Source: UBA3792 sp045114775
GTDB taxonomy: Bacteria > Bacillota > Clostridia > Christensenellales > CAG-138
Assembly (NCBI GenBank): GCA_045114775.1
Contig: JBGULC010000002.1
Coordinates: forward strand, 1-53,960
Length of the DNA stretch: 53,960 nt
Direction of reading: 5' to 3'
Shown here: piece by piece, positions 41,154 through 49,323 of the stretch
Layout of the letters: every line of letters begins with the position of its first letter
Numbering within the stretch: the stretch's first letter is position 1
The notes under the pieces: model-generated
The model's input: the letters and a program-made list of their open reading frames with translations, nothing else
Database searches by the model: none
Told to the model about the DNA's origin: nothing
Translations under genes and position numbers: made by a program

Positions 41154-41165
41154 CCCCCGCAACCA
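41154..41165 (+). other. Right attachment-site core
   Basis: CCCCCGCAACCA, matching the 3' end of tRNA-fMet (16857-16868). A terminator hairpin follows at once, as would be expected of the original chromosomal sequence downstream of the tRNA. The rest of 40866-41290 holds no convincing gene. Confidence 0.62.
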
Positions 41166-41167
41166 CC

Positions 41168-41197
41168 AAAAAAGTCCCTATTTTAGGGACTTTTTTT
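41168..41197. terminator. Bidirectional terminator at the right end of the element
   Basis: AAAAAAGTCCCTA-TTT-TAGGGACTTTTTTT. On the plus strand it would have ended the tRNA transcript before insertion; on the minus strand it ends the integrase remnant. Confidence 0.85.
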
Positions 41198-41290
41198 CAT
41201 TTCCGACTTCTTCCGGTTTTTACCGCATTATCGGTCTATTTCCAACTTTTTTCCAACTACCTCCTCATTTTGAGGGATTCAGGAGCGTTT

Positions 41291-42205
41291 TTATCTCTCC
41301 TCGGCATACAATCTTTCCAACGCATCGGAGTTATTTTTATCGCTCTCATCGACAAGATGTGCATAGATGTTTACCGTTGTGCTCGGTTTCGCATGGCCTA
41401 ACCTTCTCGATACCCCGACAATATCCATCCCATTTGCGAGGAGCGTTGTTGTCATCGAATGGCGGAACGCATGAGGATTGATTTTCGGAAGTTCCGGATG
41501 CCGGGCATTCAGTTTATCAAGCCACGAATTCACCGAATCAGGATGCATCGCCTTCCCATCATCTTGAGCGAAAAGGAATCCCTCGTTGTGATAGAAATCG
41601 CCTTTTGAGAGAATATCCTCCGCTTGCCATACTCGAAGTTCCTTCAGGAGTTTCATCGACTCGGATGGAACGATGATGTATCGATCAGACTTCGAAGTTT
41701 TGGGAGTATCGAGATAGATGCCTCTGTCGGGAGTGTACTGAACATTCCTGCAAATATGGATTCGACTCCGCTCGAAGTCCACCGCATCCCACTTGAGGCC
41801 GAGAATCTCCCATCTCCTGCATCCGGTATCCATCATCAGGTTGACGAGCGCCCTCCATTTGATGGGAGCGTCCTCCTCCCGCATCGCCTTCTTGATTGCT
41901 CGAATCTCATCGATCCGGAAGAAATGTGCATCCTTATCCTCAACCTTCGGCCGCTCAACCCTATCGGCGGGATTGAAGGAAATCATGCCCTCCCGAACGG
42001 CTTGCTCGAGAACCGTATGAGTGAGGCGATGATGCTCAAGTATCGTCTTATTCGAGAGCACTCCGCCATTCTTTGCTACTCCCTTTTTCCCCAACGAGAG
42101 ATACAAATCGTTGAGCATATCCGGGCGAATCTCCTTCAGTTGAAGATGGCCGATGATATCTGCGTCAATACCACTCCGATCTTGCGCGGCAGCACACGAT
42201 AACAC
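41291..42205 (-). pseudogene. 5'-truncated tyrosine-family integrase
   Basis: 304 codons from a GTG. Core-binding part (LKEIRPDMLNDLYLSL...LSNKTILEHHRLTHTVLEQAV) and catalytic residues TGCRRWEILGLKW (Arg), HAFRHSMTTTLLANG (His-x-x-Arg), RRLGHAKPSTTVNIYAH (His, Tyr). The N-terminal arm-binding domain of this family (full length about 370-390) is missing: an in-frame stop lies in a terminator hairpin just upstream and no start signal is seen. Probably a relic of an earlier element at the same tRNA site. It lies outside the 41154 att core. Confidence 0.75.
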
Positions 42206-42208
42206 AAC

Positions 42209-42237
42209 AAAGCCCGACCGTCACGGTCGGGCTTTTC
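42209..42237. terminator. Hairpin immediately upstream of the integrase remnant
   Basis: AAAGCCCGACCG-TCA-CGGTCGGGCTTTT, perfect stem with T run on the plus strand. The spacer 42238-42389 shows nothing else. Confidence 0.75.
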
Positions 42238-42389
42238 ATTCTTGCGAACATTTCACATCGTATTCCGATAATCCTCGCAAATCCCGGTTATTTACCCCGC
42301 AGCGCATCTTCCTCCCCGTTCCCCCCGGGTTCGGGCTTCCGTTCACCGGTATTTTCACAGAGAATCCCCGGTTTCATCGTGCATAAACC

Positions 42390-43121
42390 TTATTCCGCCG
42401 GTTCGCACCATTCGGTGAAAGTTTCTTCACCTGCAACTTCCAGGGCAAGATGCGAAAACCACGCATCCGGCGCTGCGCCGTGCCAGTGCTTGACGTTCGC
42501 GGGGATATTGACGATATCGCCGGGATGCAGTTCTTGCGGCGCCTTTCCCCATTCCTGATAGTATCCTCTGCCGCCGACGCAGATCAGCATCTGTCCGCCG
42601 CCGTTTTTTGCATGATGGATATGCCAGTTGTTGCGGCACCCCGGCTCGAAGGTCACGTTATAAAGCGGCATCTGCGCCGTAGAAAGCGGTGCAAGATAGC
42701 TTTGTCCGACGAAGAACTGTCCATACGGATTCGGCTCGCCGATCGGGAAGAAAATCGTGCTCTGAAAACGATCCTTCTCCGTCGGCTCCTCGATCGGATC
42801 GTTATAAACCTCCTTTGCAAGGTTGAACGTCGCCCATGCTTTGGGCCAGCCCGCATAGAACGCTGCGTGCGTGACCGCCGCGGCCATTTCCCTTTGGCTG
42901 ACGCCGTGATTCCTGGCATTTTGAATGTGGTACTTGAGGCTGCTGTCTGTGATGCCCTGTGCCATCAGCGCGATGACGGTGATCAAGCTCCTCGTCTTGA
43001 GATCAATATCTTTGTTATTCCAGTTTTCACCGAACAGCACGTCGTCGTTATAGTGGGCAAATTCCGGTGCAAATTCGCCGAGCGCGTTTCTGCCCGCCGT
43101 TTGTACGATCTTTTCGCTCAT
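42390..43121 (-). CDS. Carboxymuconolactone decarboxylase-like/cupin fusion protein
   Basis: 243 aa. Residues 1-115 are an AhpD/CMD fold (FAPEFAHYNDDVLFGENWNNKDIDLKTRSLITVIALMAQG...HIQNARNHGVSQREMAAAVTHAAFYAGWPKAWATFN) lacking the CxxC of true AhpD. Residues about 145-243 are a cupin with FEPGCRNNWHIHHA and HPGDIVNIPANVKHWHGA metal-site histidines. Start ATG 43121 after GAGAGG. It follows the aldo/keto reductase gene by 41 bases on the same strand. The substrate is unknown; a role in carbonyl or lactone metabolism is plausible. Confidence 0.9.
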   Translation of the reverse strand: MSEKIVQTAGRNALGEFAPEFAHYNDDVLFGENWNNKDIDLKTRSLITVIALMAQGITDSSLKYHIQNARNHGVSQREMAAAVTHAAFYAGWPKAWATFNLAKEVYNDPIEEPTEKDRFQSTIFFPIGEPNPYGQFFVGQSYLAPLSTAQMPLYNVTFEPGCRNNWHIHHAKNGGGQMLICVGGRGYYQEWGKAPQELHPGDIVNIPANVKHWHGAAPDAWFSHLALEVAGEETFTEWCEPAE

Positions 43122-43162
43122 GACAGAATCCTCTCTTTCGCTTTTTTCTCCGTACGGCTCCG

Positions 43163-44311
43163 TCAATATCCGAAGATCTCCACGGCTTTTTTCATATTTT
43201 TGCGGATCGCGACGCCGAAGGGACAGCGATGTTCGCATGCGCCGCATTGGATGCAGTCCGAACCGTGCGCTTCCAGGACTTTATAGTGTTCCCGCACCGT
43301 TTCGGGAACGGCGCCGGACGACACGGCAAGGTTCAAAAACTTCGTCACGTCCGCAACGCTGATCTTCATGGGGCACGGTGCGCAATGAGAGCAGTACATG
43401 CAGTGCCCGCTCCAGCTGATCTTCGGGAACGACGCGAACGCCGAAGCATAATCGCGCTCCGCATCCGATGCGGTTTCATAGGCAATGCATTCCCTGAGCT
43501 GTCCCGTTGTATGCGCGCCGCAAAGAACGGTGGCGACGGCGGGACGGGTCAGGCAATAATGAATGCACTGCGCGGGTGTCAGCGCGGCGCCCGCCGGGGA
43601 AAGCTCCGCATTCAGAAGATCGCCGCCCGCAAAGCACTTCATCACGGTGATGCCGACGCCCCTGCTTTGACAGACCTCGTACAGACGCTGCCGATCGGGA
43701 TCCATATTCATATAGGTCTTCTTGTAAACGTCGTCCGCCCACAGATCGTCCACGTTTTCGGTCGGCGGCTGCAGATCGTAAACCGGATTCACGCTGAACA
43801 TCAGCACCTCGATGTTGCCGCTTTCGACCGCCTTCCGCGCAACGATCGGATTATGCGAACTCAAACCGATATGACGGATCAGCCCTTTCGCTTTCAATTC
43901 CCTCGCGTAATCCAGGATACCGTTGTCGAGAATCTCCTGCCAGTCCTTTTCCGCGTCGCAATAGTGGATCATTCCAACGTCGATGTAATCTGTCTTCAAA
44001 AGGGAGAGCATTTCTGAAAAGCCCTCTTTGACCTCCGCAAGGTTTCGCGTCCGAAGATACTGTCCGTTTTTCCAAACAGAGCAGATATGGGACTGGATCA
44101 TGATCTTCTCCCGTCTGCCCTCGAGCGCGTTTCCTACTGCGCTGCGCAGTTTCGGATCGGAAGCATACAGATCGAAGTAATTGATCCCCTCCCGCTCCGC
44201 AAGATCGAACAGTTCCTTTGTCATAGCACAGTTGTTCTCGGAAAACCCCTCGCAGCCCATGCCGATCTCGCTGACGAGCAGTCCCGTGTTGCCCAATTCC
44301 CTGTAACGCAT
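43163..44311 (-). CDS. Aldo/keto reductase with C-terminal 4Fe-4S domain
   Basis: 382 aa. AKR barrel: MRYRELGNTGLLVSEIGMGC, NYFDLYASDPKLR (catalytic Asp/Tyr region), DYIDVGMIHYCD, GLIRHIGLSSHNP. The C-terminal part has a CxxCxxCxxxCP series (HCMYCSHCAPCP; CIQCGACEHRCP), binding two Fe-S clusters, as in the electron-transferring AKR group of anaerobes. It reduces an unknown carbonyl or acts as an oxidoreductase fed by ferredoxin. Probably co-transcribed with the CMD-cupin gene and preceded on the same strand by the phosphoesterase. Confidence 0.92.
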   Translation of the reverse strand: MRYRELGNTGLLVSEIGMGCEGFSENNCAMTKELFDLAEREGINYFDLYASDPKLRSAVGNALEGRREKIMIQSHICSVWKNGQYLRTRNLAEVKEGFSEMLSLLKTDYIDVGMIHYCDAEKDWQEILDNGILDYARELKAKGLIRHIGLSSHNPIVARKAVESGNIEVLMFSVNPVYDLQPPTENVDDLWADDVYKKTYMNMDPDRQRLYEVCQSRGVGITVMKCFAGGDLLNAELSPAGAALTPAQCIHYCLTRPAVATVLCGAHTTGQLRECIAYETASDAERDYASAFASFPKISWSGHCMYCSHCAPCPMKISVADVTKFLNLAVSSGAVPETVREHYKVLEAHGSDCIQCGACEHRCPFGVAIRKNMKKAVEIFGY

Positions 44312-44324
44312 TTATTTCCCCCTC

Positions 44325-45452
44325 TCAATTCCTTCCAAACGAATTCGCCTTGAGATCGATCACAACGATCTCCGAATGACATCCGGTCTTGAATCGGAAC
44401 GTCCAGTTGCTGACGCCGCTCGATACGATAAAATCGGTGTTTTGCCGCTTTTCATTTCCATAACGCAGGGCGTTTTCGCCGATCCATTCGCCGATATGGT
44501 TGATCGGGATGAACTGACCGCCGTGCGTATGCCCGCACAGCACAAGATCCGCGCCCGCCGCCGCTTCGGCATCGAAATCATACGGCTGGTGATCCAGAAG
44601 AATAACGTATTGATCCATATCAACAGACGACAGCAGTTCTTCCGCCGTCATGCGTCCGCCGCTTCTCTGCTCCTCGGATCGATCCTTCCTCCCAACGATG
44701 CAAAGACTGTCCCCGACCGAAACCGATGCGTCCTCCAATACGATCACGCCGTTCTGCTCCAGTCTGTTTCTGAGTTCCGCGCTGCTCCAGCCGCGGTTCG
44801 ATTCGCTGAAATATCCTTTGTCGTGATTGCCGTAGACAAAGAATACGCCTTGCGGTGCGGTGAGCTTTCCCAAGGCGTCGCAGGCGGAAAGCATATCCTG
44901 CCGCGAGGTATCGTCGTCCACGAAATCGCCGGTGATCACAACCGCGTCCGGGTGCAGATTGTTGATCCGCTCGATGTGCCGGGTAAACCCCTCTGCATCG
45001 AAGGTCGCGCCGATATGCGAATCTGTCATTTGTACGATCCGCAGATCCCGATCCAGTTTATTCGATGCGAAGGAATAGTTCGTTACCCATACATGATGCT
45101 CGGCGATCCATCCTCCCGCAAGCCATAATACACAAAGGGCGATCGCTGCGGCACCCGCAAGATACCGTTTCGGGCGTTTCTTTCCGATCTTTTCGACGAG
45201 AAATGCCGCAAAATCGCAGATCAGCCAGAAAAGGACGAGATGGATCATGCAGGCGACGGCGTTCATCATGTTCCATGCAAGCCATAAAACCGCAGTCAAA
45301 AGAACGAAAAATCCGAAGCACAGCAGGCGCGCAAGCCATTTCCTGCCATGCGCGACCCGCTGCACCGCCGCAAAGTGCGCTGCCCGGAAGGAGATGTACA
45401 ATAGTCCGCCTGCAAACGCCGCAAGCATCAGCCCGATGATGATCAGCCACAT
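44325..45452 (-). CDS. Membrane-anchored metallophosphoesterase
   Basis: 375 aa from MWLIIIGLMLAAFAGG (45452, GGGGA upstream); an ATG 11 codons earlier (45485) is an alternative. About four membrane helices lie in the first 125 residues. The calcineurin-like domain has MTDSHIG, VITGDFVDD, FVYGNHDKG, LLDHQPYD and LCGHTHGGQF, all metal ligands present. It resembles YkuE-type phosphoesterases at the cell surface. The substrate is not known. The stop is 13 bases before the aldo/keto reductase start, so an operon is likely. Confidence 0.9.
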   Translation of the reverse strand: MWLIIIGLMLAAFAGGLLYISFRAAHFAAVQRVAHGRKWLARLLCFGFFVLLTAVLWLAWNMMNAVACMIHLVLFWLICDFAAFLVEKIGKKRPKRYLAGAAAIALCVLWLAGGWIAEHHVWVTNYSFASNKLDRDLRIVQMTDSHIGATFDAEGFTRHIERINNLHPDAVVITGDFVDDDTSRQDMLSACDALGKLTAPQGVFFVYGNHDKGYFSESNRGWSSAELRNRLEQNGVIVLEDASVSVGDSLCIVGRKDRSEEQRSGGRMTAEELLSSVDMDQYVILLDHQPYDFDAEAAAGADLVLCGHTHGGQFIPINHIGEWIGENALRYGNEKRQNTDFIVSSGVSNWTFRFKTGCHSEIVVIDLKANSFGRN

Positions 45453-45607
45453 ATAGGTTTCCCCGTTGATTCGTGCGTGTTCCATTTTGCTTTCCGATAC
45501 GACCGAGTATACCGGAAGTCACCATGCCGACGACTTCAAGCAACACGAGTACGGCGAGATCGTCCGGGAAAAAGAACACTCGCAGTTCGCTGCGAAGAAC
45601 ACAAGCA

Positions 45608-45770
45608 TCATCGTACCGCCATATAGCCCGGAAAACCGTGCTTGATAAACGCATACACGCCGCAGATCCGGATTGCACCCGCAAAGATGCAGGCAGCGAT
45701 ACTGTGCCTCGTCAGCAGCGTGACGCCGATCACACGCGCCTGCGCTTTCTCGCTGCCCTCCGGCGAGAGA
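45608..45770 (-). pseudogene. Remnant of a membrane-protein gene
   Basis: An open frame without a start codon encodes VIGVTLLTRHSIAACIFAG and GVYAFIKHGFPGYMAV, a plausible membrane-protein piece, then stops. The rest of 45486-45799 has coding flavour but broken frames. The family was not identified. Confidence 0.3.
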
Positions 45771-45799
45771 TTTTTCTGTCTTTCAGCGCTTCGCTGCTG

Positions 45800-46939
45800 T
45801 CAATCGGCAACGTCCACATCCGGCACGATCACGATTTCGTAGTCCGGATACATTCCGCAGATTTCTTTGTACATCGTTTCAAGAGCTTCTTTCCGGTCGA
45901 CGTCGAAGCTCATGACGACGTCGAAACGAGCCGTTTTCTTTTCCGTGTCCGCATAGAAGCCGTGCATCTGCAATGCCCATTCGTGCGACAGGACGGTTTC
46001 CTGAACCTTGTTGCGCATTTGCGCTGCTTCGTCGTTCGACGTGTTGTAGGAATACACACCGATACCGGTCAGGATCACGCCGGTCTTTTGATAAACGTCA
46101 ACCTGAATTTTACGCGTAATACGGTCGACGTCGTCAACGGTCAGCGTGTCCGGCAGTTCCACATGCACGGAGCCGTAGTTCCTGTTCGGTCCGTAATTGA
46201 ACAGCGTCACGTCATACGCGCCGAGAACGGATTCTTCCTCACAGATAATCTGTTTCAGCTCCTTCGTGGTCTCCGCATTCTCGCGCTTGCCGATGATGTC
46301 GTTCAGCGTTTCAATCATCATTTCGACGCCCGCCTTGATGATGAATCCGGCAATCACGACGCCGACGTATGCTTCCAGTGAGACGCCCCAGATCAGATAA
46401 ACGATCGCCGAAGCAAGCACCGAAGCGGACAGGATCGCATCAAACATGGCGTCCGAGCCGGAGGCAACGAGCGCACCGGAGTTGACCTTTTTACCCTGTT
46501 TTTTCACGTACAGACCGAGAATCAGTTTGACAACGATCGCCACCGAGATGATGACGAGCGTTACGGTACCGTATTCGGCGGCTTCCGGGCGGATGATCTT
46601 TTTGATCGATTCCACCAATGACGTGATGCCTGCGTAAAGCACGAGCGCGGCGACGATCATGGAACTCAGATATTCGATCCTGCCGTAGCCCAGCGGATGC
46701 TTTTTGTCAGGCTGCTTTGCACCGAGCTTCGCGCCGATGATCGTCACGACAGACGAAAGTGCATCGGACAGATTGTTGACCGCATCCAGAATGATCGCGA
46801 TGGAGTTGGACATCAGCCCGACGAACGCTTTGAATCCGACGAGCAGCACGTTCGTCAGGATACCGATGATGCTGGTTTTAACGATCGTTTTCTCTCTGTT
46901 TGCCGCAAGGACGTCAATATCATTGTTTTGTTCCTTCAT
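45800..46939 (-). CDS. Cation diffusion facilitator family transporter
   Basis: 379 aa. Six membrane helices to about residue 215. CDF motifs IAIILDAVNNLSDALSSVVT (helix 2 metal site, with Asn where many have His), KHPLGYGRIEYLSSM and SGSDAMFDAILSASVL (helix 5). The C-terminal cytoplasmic domain (YGSVHVELPDTLTVDDVDRI...VILTGIGVYSYN) is extended beyond the usual length. It exports Zn, Mn, Fe or similar divalent ions by proton antiport. ATG 46939 with GGAG upstream. Transcribed alone. Confidence 0.92.
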   Translation of the reverse strand: MKEQNNDIDVLAANREKTIVKTSIIGILTNVLLVGFKAFVGLMSNSIAIILDAVNNLSDALSSVVTIIGAKLGAKQPDKKHPLGYGRIEYLSSMIVAALVLYAGITSLVESIKKIIRPEAAEYGTVTLVIISVAIVVKLILGLYVKKQGKKVNSGALVASGSDAMFDAILSASVLASAIVYLIWGVSLEAYVGVVIAGFIIKAGVEMMIETLNDIIGKRENAETTKELKQIICEEESVLGAYDVTLFNYGPNRNYGSVHVELPDTLTVDDVDRITRKIQVDVYQKTGVILTGIGVYSYNTSNDEAAQMRNKVQETVLSHEWALQMHGFYADTEKKTARFDVVMSFDVDRKEALETMYKEICGMYPDYEIVIVPDVDVAD

Positions 46940-46998
46940 ACTGTACTCCGATTTCTCCTGTTGCCGAATTGTGTTGTCCTGTATTCAGTTTCAGCAAT

Positions 46999-47481
46999 CT
47001 ATGCTTCGTTGACGATCTTCCCTGTGATATGTTCCGGGATCAATGCAAACATCAATGTGCCCGGTCCGGAACGCTCGATCTCGCTTCTGATGTACGCTTC
47101 GTCATCCGTAAATTTCCGGCTGAGCGCTTCGGCCATCCGAATCATGACATCTTGATCCTCAATAAACTCGATTCTGCCGAAAACGATGACCGACCGAATG
47201 TTCAGCGCCCATTCCCCATCTTTACGGAAGCCCTTATCATAGACGCAGAAGGATGCTTTTTGATGCCGCTTTAAGGCGTCGATCTTATGCCCCGTCCTGC
47301 CGCCGTGGAAATAGATCTTTCCGTCCGTTTCGCAATAGCAGTGGTTGATCGGTACGCCGTACGGATAGTCGTCGTCGCCCAGAACGCACAGCACGCCGCG
47401 CAGTTCGGTTTTGAGCAGGCGGATGCATTCCTCCTCCGAAAGCTTCTGTTTCTTTCTCTGCATTTCTCTGAATACTGTCAT
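46999..47481 (-). CDS. Pyridoxamine 5'-phosphate oxidase-like FMN protein
   Basis: 160 aa. LKTELRGVLCVLGDDDYPYGVPINHCYCETDGKIYFHGGRTGHKIDALKRHQKASFCVYD is the PNPOx-like/NimA-type split-barrel that binds FMN or heme. RKDGEWALNIRSVIVFGRIEFIED follows. Start ATG 47481 with AAAAGG close upstream; an upstream ATG (47517) is less likely. It probably reduces a small electrophile such as a nitro compound. Confidence 0.87.
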   Translation of the reverse strand: MTVFREMQRKKQKLSEEECIRLLKTELRGVLCVLGDDDYPYGVPINHCYCETDGKIYFHGGRTGHKIDALKRHQKASFCVYDKGFRKDGEWALNIRSVIVFGRIEFIEDQDVMIRMAEALSRKFTDDEAYIRSEIERSGPGTLMFALIPEHITGKIVNEA

Positions 47482-47541
47482 TTGCCTTTTCGTACCATCC
47501 GAAATAAATGCTATCAAGTGCAGATCCGGTTCGGTTTTTTC

Positions 47542-48087
47542 CTACAGAATTTCTTCGACGGCCTTTTTGACATCCGCCATATCGACGGTCGGCTCGAAGC
47601 GCGCAACGACTCTGCCTTCGCGGTCGATCAAGAATTTTGTGAAGTTCCACTTGATGTACGCCTTGTCACCGAACTGCTTGTTGTTCATCTTGGCGAACTT
47701 TTCGAGCATGGCGTTTTTGATGCCCTTTCCGAAGCCCTCGAACGGCTTTTCCGCCGCAAGGTATGCAAACAGCGGATCGGCAGTCTCGCCGTTGACGTCG
47801 ATCTTCTTAAACTGCGGGAAGTCCGTGCCGAATTTCAGCGTGCAGAATTCGTGGATCTCATCCTCGCTGCCGGGCGCCTGATTGGCAAACTGATTGCAGG
47901 GGAAGTCCAGAATCTCAAAGCCCTTGTCCTTCAGTTCTTTGTACATTGCTTCGAGCGGATCGTAATGCGGCGTAAAGCCGCAGCCGGTCGCCGTGTTGAC
48001 GATCAGCAGCACTTTGCCTGCATATGCCGAGAGGCTCACGTTGTTTCCTTTTCTGTCTTTTGCTGTGAAATCATACACTGTTTTCAT
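47542..48087 (-). CDS. Glutathione peroxidase-family thiol peroxidase
   Basis: 181 aa. VNTATGCGFTPHYDPLEAMYKEL with peroxidatic Cys at about 36 (Cys not selenocysteine), DFPCNQFANQAPGSEDEIHEFC, and KWNFTKFLIDREGRVVARF with the catalytic Trp/Asn. It reduces peroxides using thioredoxin or a similar thiol in bacteria that lack glutathione. The ATG overlaps the stop of the MarR-type gene (ATGA), so both form one redox-responsive operon. Confidence 0.95.
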   Translation of the reverse strand: MKTVYDFTAKDRKGNNVSLSAYAGKVLLIVNTATGCGFTPHYDPLEAMYKELKDKGFEILDFPCNQFANQAPGSEDEIHEFCTLKFGTDFPQFKKIDVNGETADPLFAYLAAEKPFEGFGKGIKNAMLEKFAKMNNKQFGDKAYIKWNFTKFLIDREGRVVARFEPTVDMADVKKAVEEIL

Positions 48088-48545
48088 TGTTTTTGCTCCT
48101 TTCTATGGTTCTTCCGGTTGTCCAACAGTTCATACAGCAGCGCATAAAGCGCCTGCGCTTTCTCCGGCGGCAACGCTATGCAGCTTGCCGCCTTCGCGGG
48201 AATATCCTTTGCCTGCTCCTGCAGCGCTCTTCCCGCTTCCGTCAGCGAGATCACGACCACACGGTCATCCTTTTCGCTTCTTGTTCGCTTAATATACCCC
48301 GCCTGCTGCATCTTTTTCAGCAGGGGAGAAATCGTCCCGTTATCCAGCATCAGCGTTTCGCAAAGTTCACCGACCGTGACCCCGTCCTTCTCCCACAGCG
48401 TCAGAAAGACGATATACTGCGTATATGTCAGACCGAGCGGACTGAGATACGGCGTATAGAGACCGATTACGTTCCTTGACGCCGCATACAGCGGAAAGCA
48501 CAGCTGATTTTTGAGCTTCATTGCCTCATGATAATCATGATCCAT
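48084..48545 (-). CDS. MarR/OhrR-type redox regulator
   Basis: 153 aa winged helix. NQLCFPLYAASRNVIGLYTPYLSPLGLTYTQYIVFLTLWE contains the N-terminal reactive Cys (about 16) typical of OhrR. It is followed by the wing KKMQQAGYIKRTRSEKDDRVVVISLT. By family knowledge peroxide oxidation of that Cys releases it from DNA and derepresses the peroxidase gene it overlaps. Its promoter holds a perfect dyad between the -35 and -10. Confidence 0.93.
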   Translation of the reverse strand: MDHDYHEAMKLKNQLCFPLYAASRNVIGLYTPYLSPLGLTYTQYIVFLTLWEKDGVTVGELCETLMLDNGTISPLLKKMQQAGYIKRTRSEKDDRVVVISLTEAGRALQEQAKDIPAKAASCIALPPEKAQALYALLYELLDNRKNHRKEQKQ

Positions 48546-48575
48546 TGTGCCATGCTCCTCATCTTGTTTGAATCA

Positions 48576-48604
48576 ATTATATTTCATCAAATATAAATTG
48601 TCAA
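48576..48604 (-). promoter_or_regulatory. Promoter and operator of the MarR-peroxidase operon
   Basis: Minus strand TTGACA (48599-48604), 17-base spacer, TATAAT (48576-48581). The spacer is filled by the perfect dyad TTATATTT-GATG-AAATATAA (48577-48596), the expected OhrR-type binding site. Confidence 0.8.
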
Positions 48605-48653
48605 GCAGTTTTATCCGCTGATTCTGCAAAGGGACGGTATTGTGTTTTCCCGA

Positions 48654-49283
48654 TCACATTGTTCCGTCAGAAAGAAGCCGGGCGAAGGCCTTGGCGGTTC
48701 GCTTATCCGGATCTTGAAAATGATTGCCCGGATTCCATTCGAACACGCAGTCAACGCCCTGCGCGCGCAGCAGACCGTGCGCTTCGGTGATCCTCGTGCC
48801 GACCGTTGCCAGGACGGGATTGCGCGTTCGTTCTTCCCGATCGCCCAGGCTCAGATACACGCGTCTCAAGCGGATCGGATATTTCCGCATGTAGTCCGTA
48901 AAGCGCGGAAACCAAATCGAAGGAGACGCCGCCGCGACGCCCGCGAACGTATCCGTCTGATATGCCGCCCACAGTGCGAACAGTCCCGCAAGCGAGTATC
49001 CGCCGATGAAATATATTTTGCTTCTGTCCGTGCAAAGCGGAAGAATCTCTTTGAGAAAGCCGTCTGCCCCGTTACCGAAGCGTTCCGAACCGAACACCGG
49101 CGGCGCGTCCCACGGGGACAGATCTTTGTTCCAGTCGTTGACTTTCACCGCAATCAAACGGAAGTCGTCCGTTGTTTCGCGGATCGCGGCGACCTCGCTT
49201 TCGATCAGCGCAAGGTCGTGATCGTCAACCGGTTGTATGAGGACTGTTTTTGACGCTTGATTTCCGTATTCTTGCATGTTCAT
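48654..49283 (-). CDS. Alpha/beta-hydrolase fold esterase-like protein
   Basis: 209 aa. Nucleophile elbow IYFIGGYSLAGLFALWAAYQ (G-x-S-x-A/G), later LSLGDREERTRN (acid region) and EWNPGNHFQDPDKR with the catalytic His. It is like the small siderophore/carboxylic esterases (Fes/IroE-like fold). No signal peptide. The ATG at 49283 has only a weak ribosome site. Substrate unknown. Confidence 0.8.
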   Translation of the reverse strand: MNMQEYGNQASKTVLIQPVDDHDLALIESEVAAIRETTDDFRLIAVKVNDWNKDLSPWDAPPVFGSERFGNGADGFLKEILPLCTDRSKIYFIGGYSLAGLFALWAAYQTDTFAGVAAASPSIWFPRFTDYMRKYPIRLRRVYLSLGDREERTRNPVLATVGTRITEAHGLLRAQGVDCVFEWNPGNHFQDPDKRTAKAFARLLSDGTM

Positions 49284-49323
49284 ATTGTTATCTCATCAAA
49301 ACGCCCACGCGCAGGATAAAGTT

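Larger units (their letters stand above)
16857..41165. mobile_element. Integrative mobilizable element carrying a defence island
   Basis: About 24.3 kb bounded by 12-base copies of the tRNA-fMet 3' end. From the left it holds a serine recombinase, small ORF, ParB-like protein, relaxase, MobC, candidate oriT, sigma-like protein, peptidase/DUF4411 pair, nine-gene defence operon, HipBA and a toxin fragment. No type IV secretion, coupling protein or replication gene is seen, so it is mobilizable rather than self-transmissible. The cargo from 22.9 to 38.8 kb is markedly more AT-rich than the arms. Confidence 0.72.

Noticed and set aside
16857..41165. Calling the element a self-transmissible ICE or a prophage
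   Set aside because: No VirB4, VirD4/TcpA-type coupling protein, pore, capsid, terminase or lysis gene is present.
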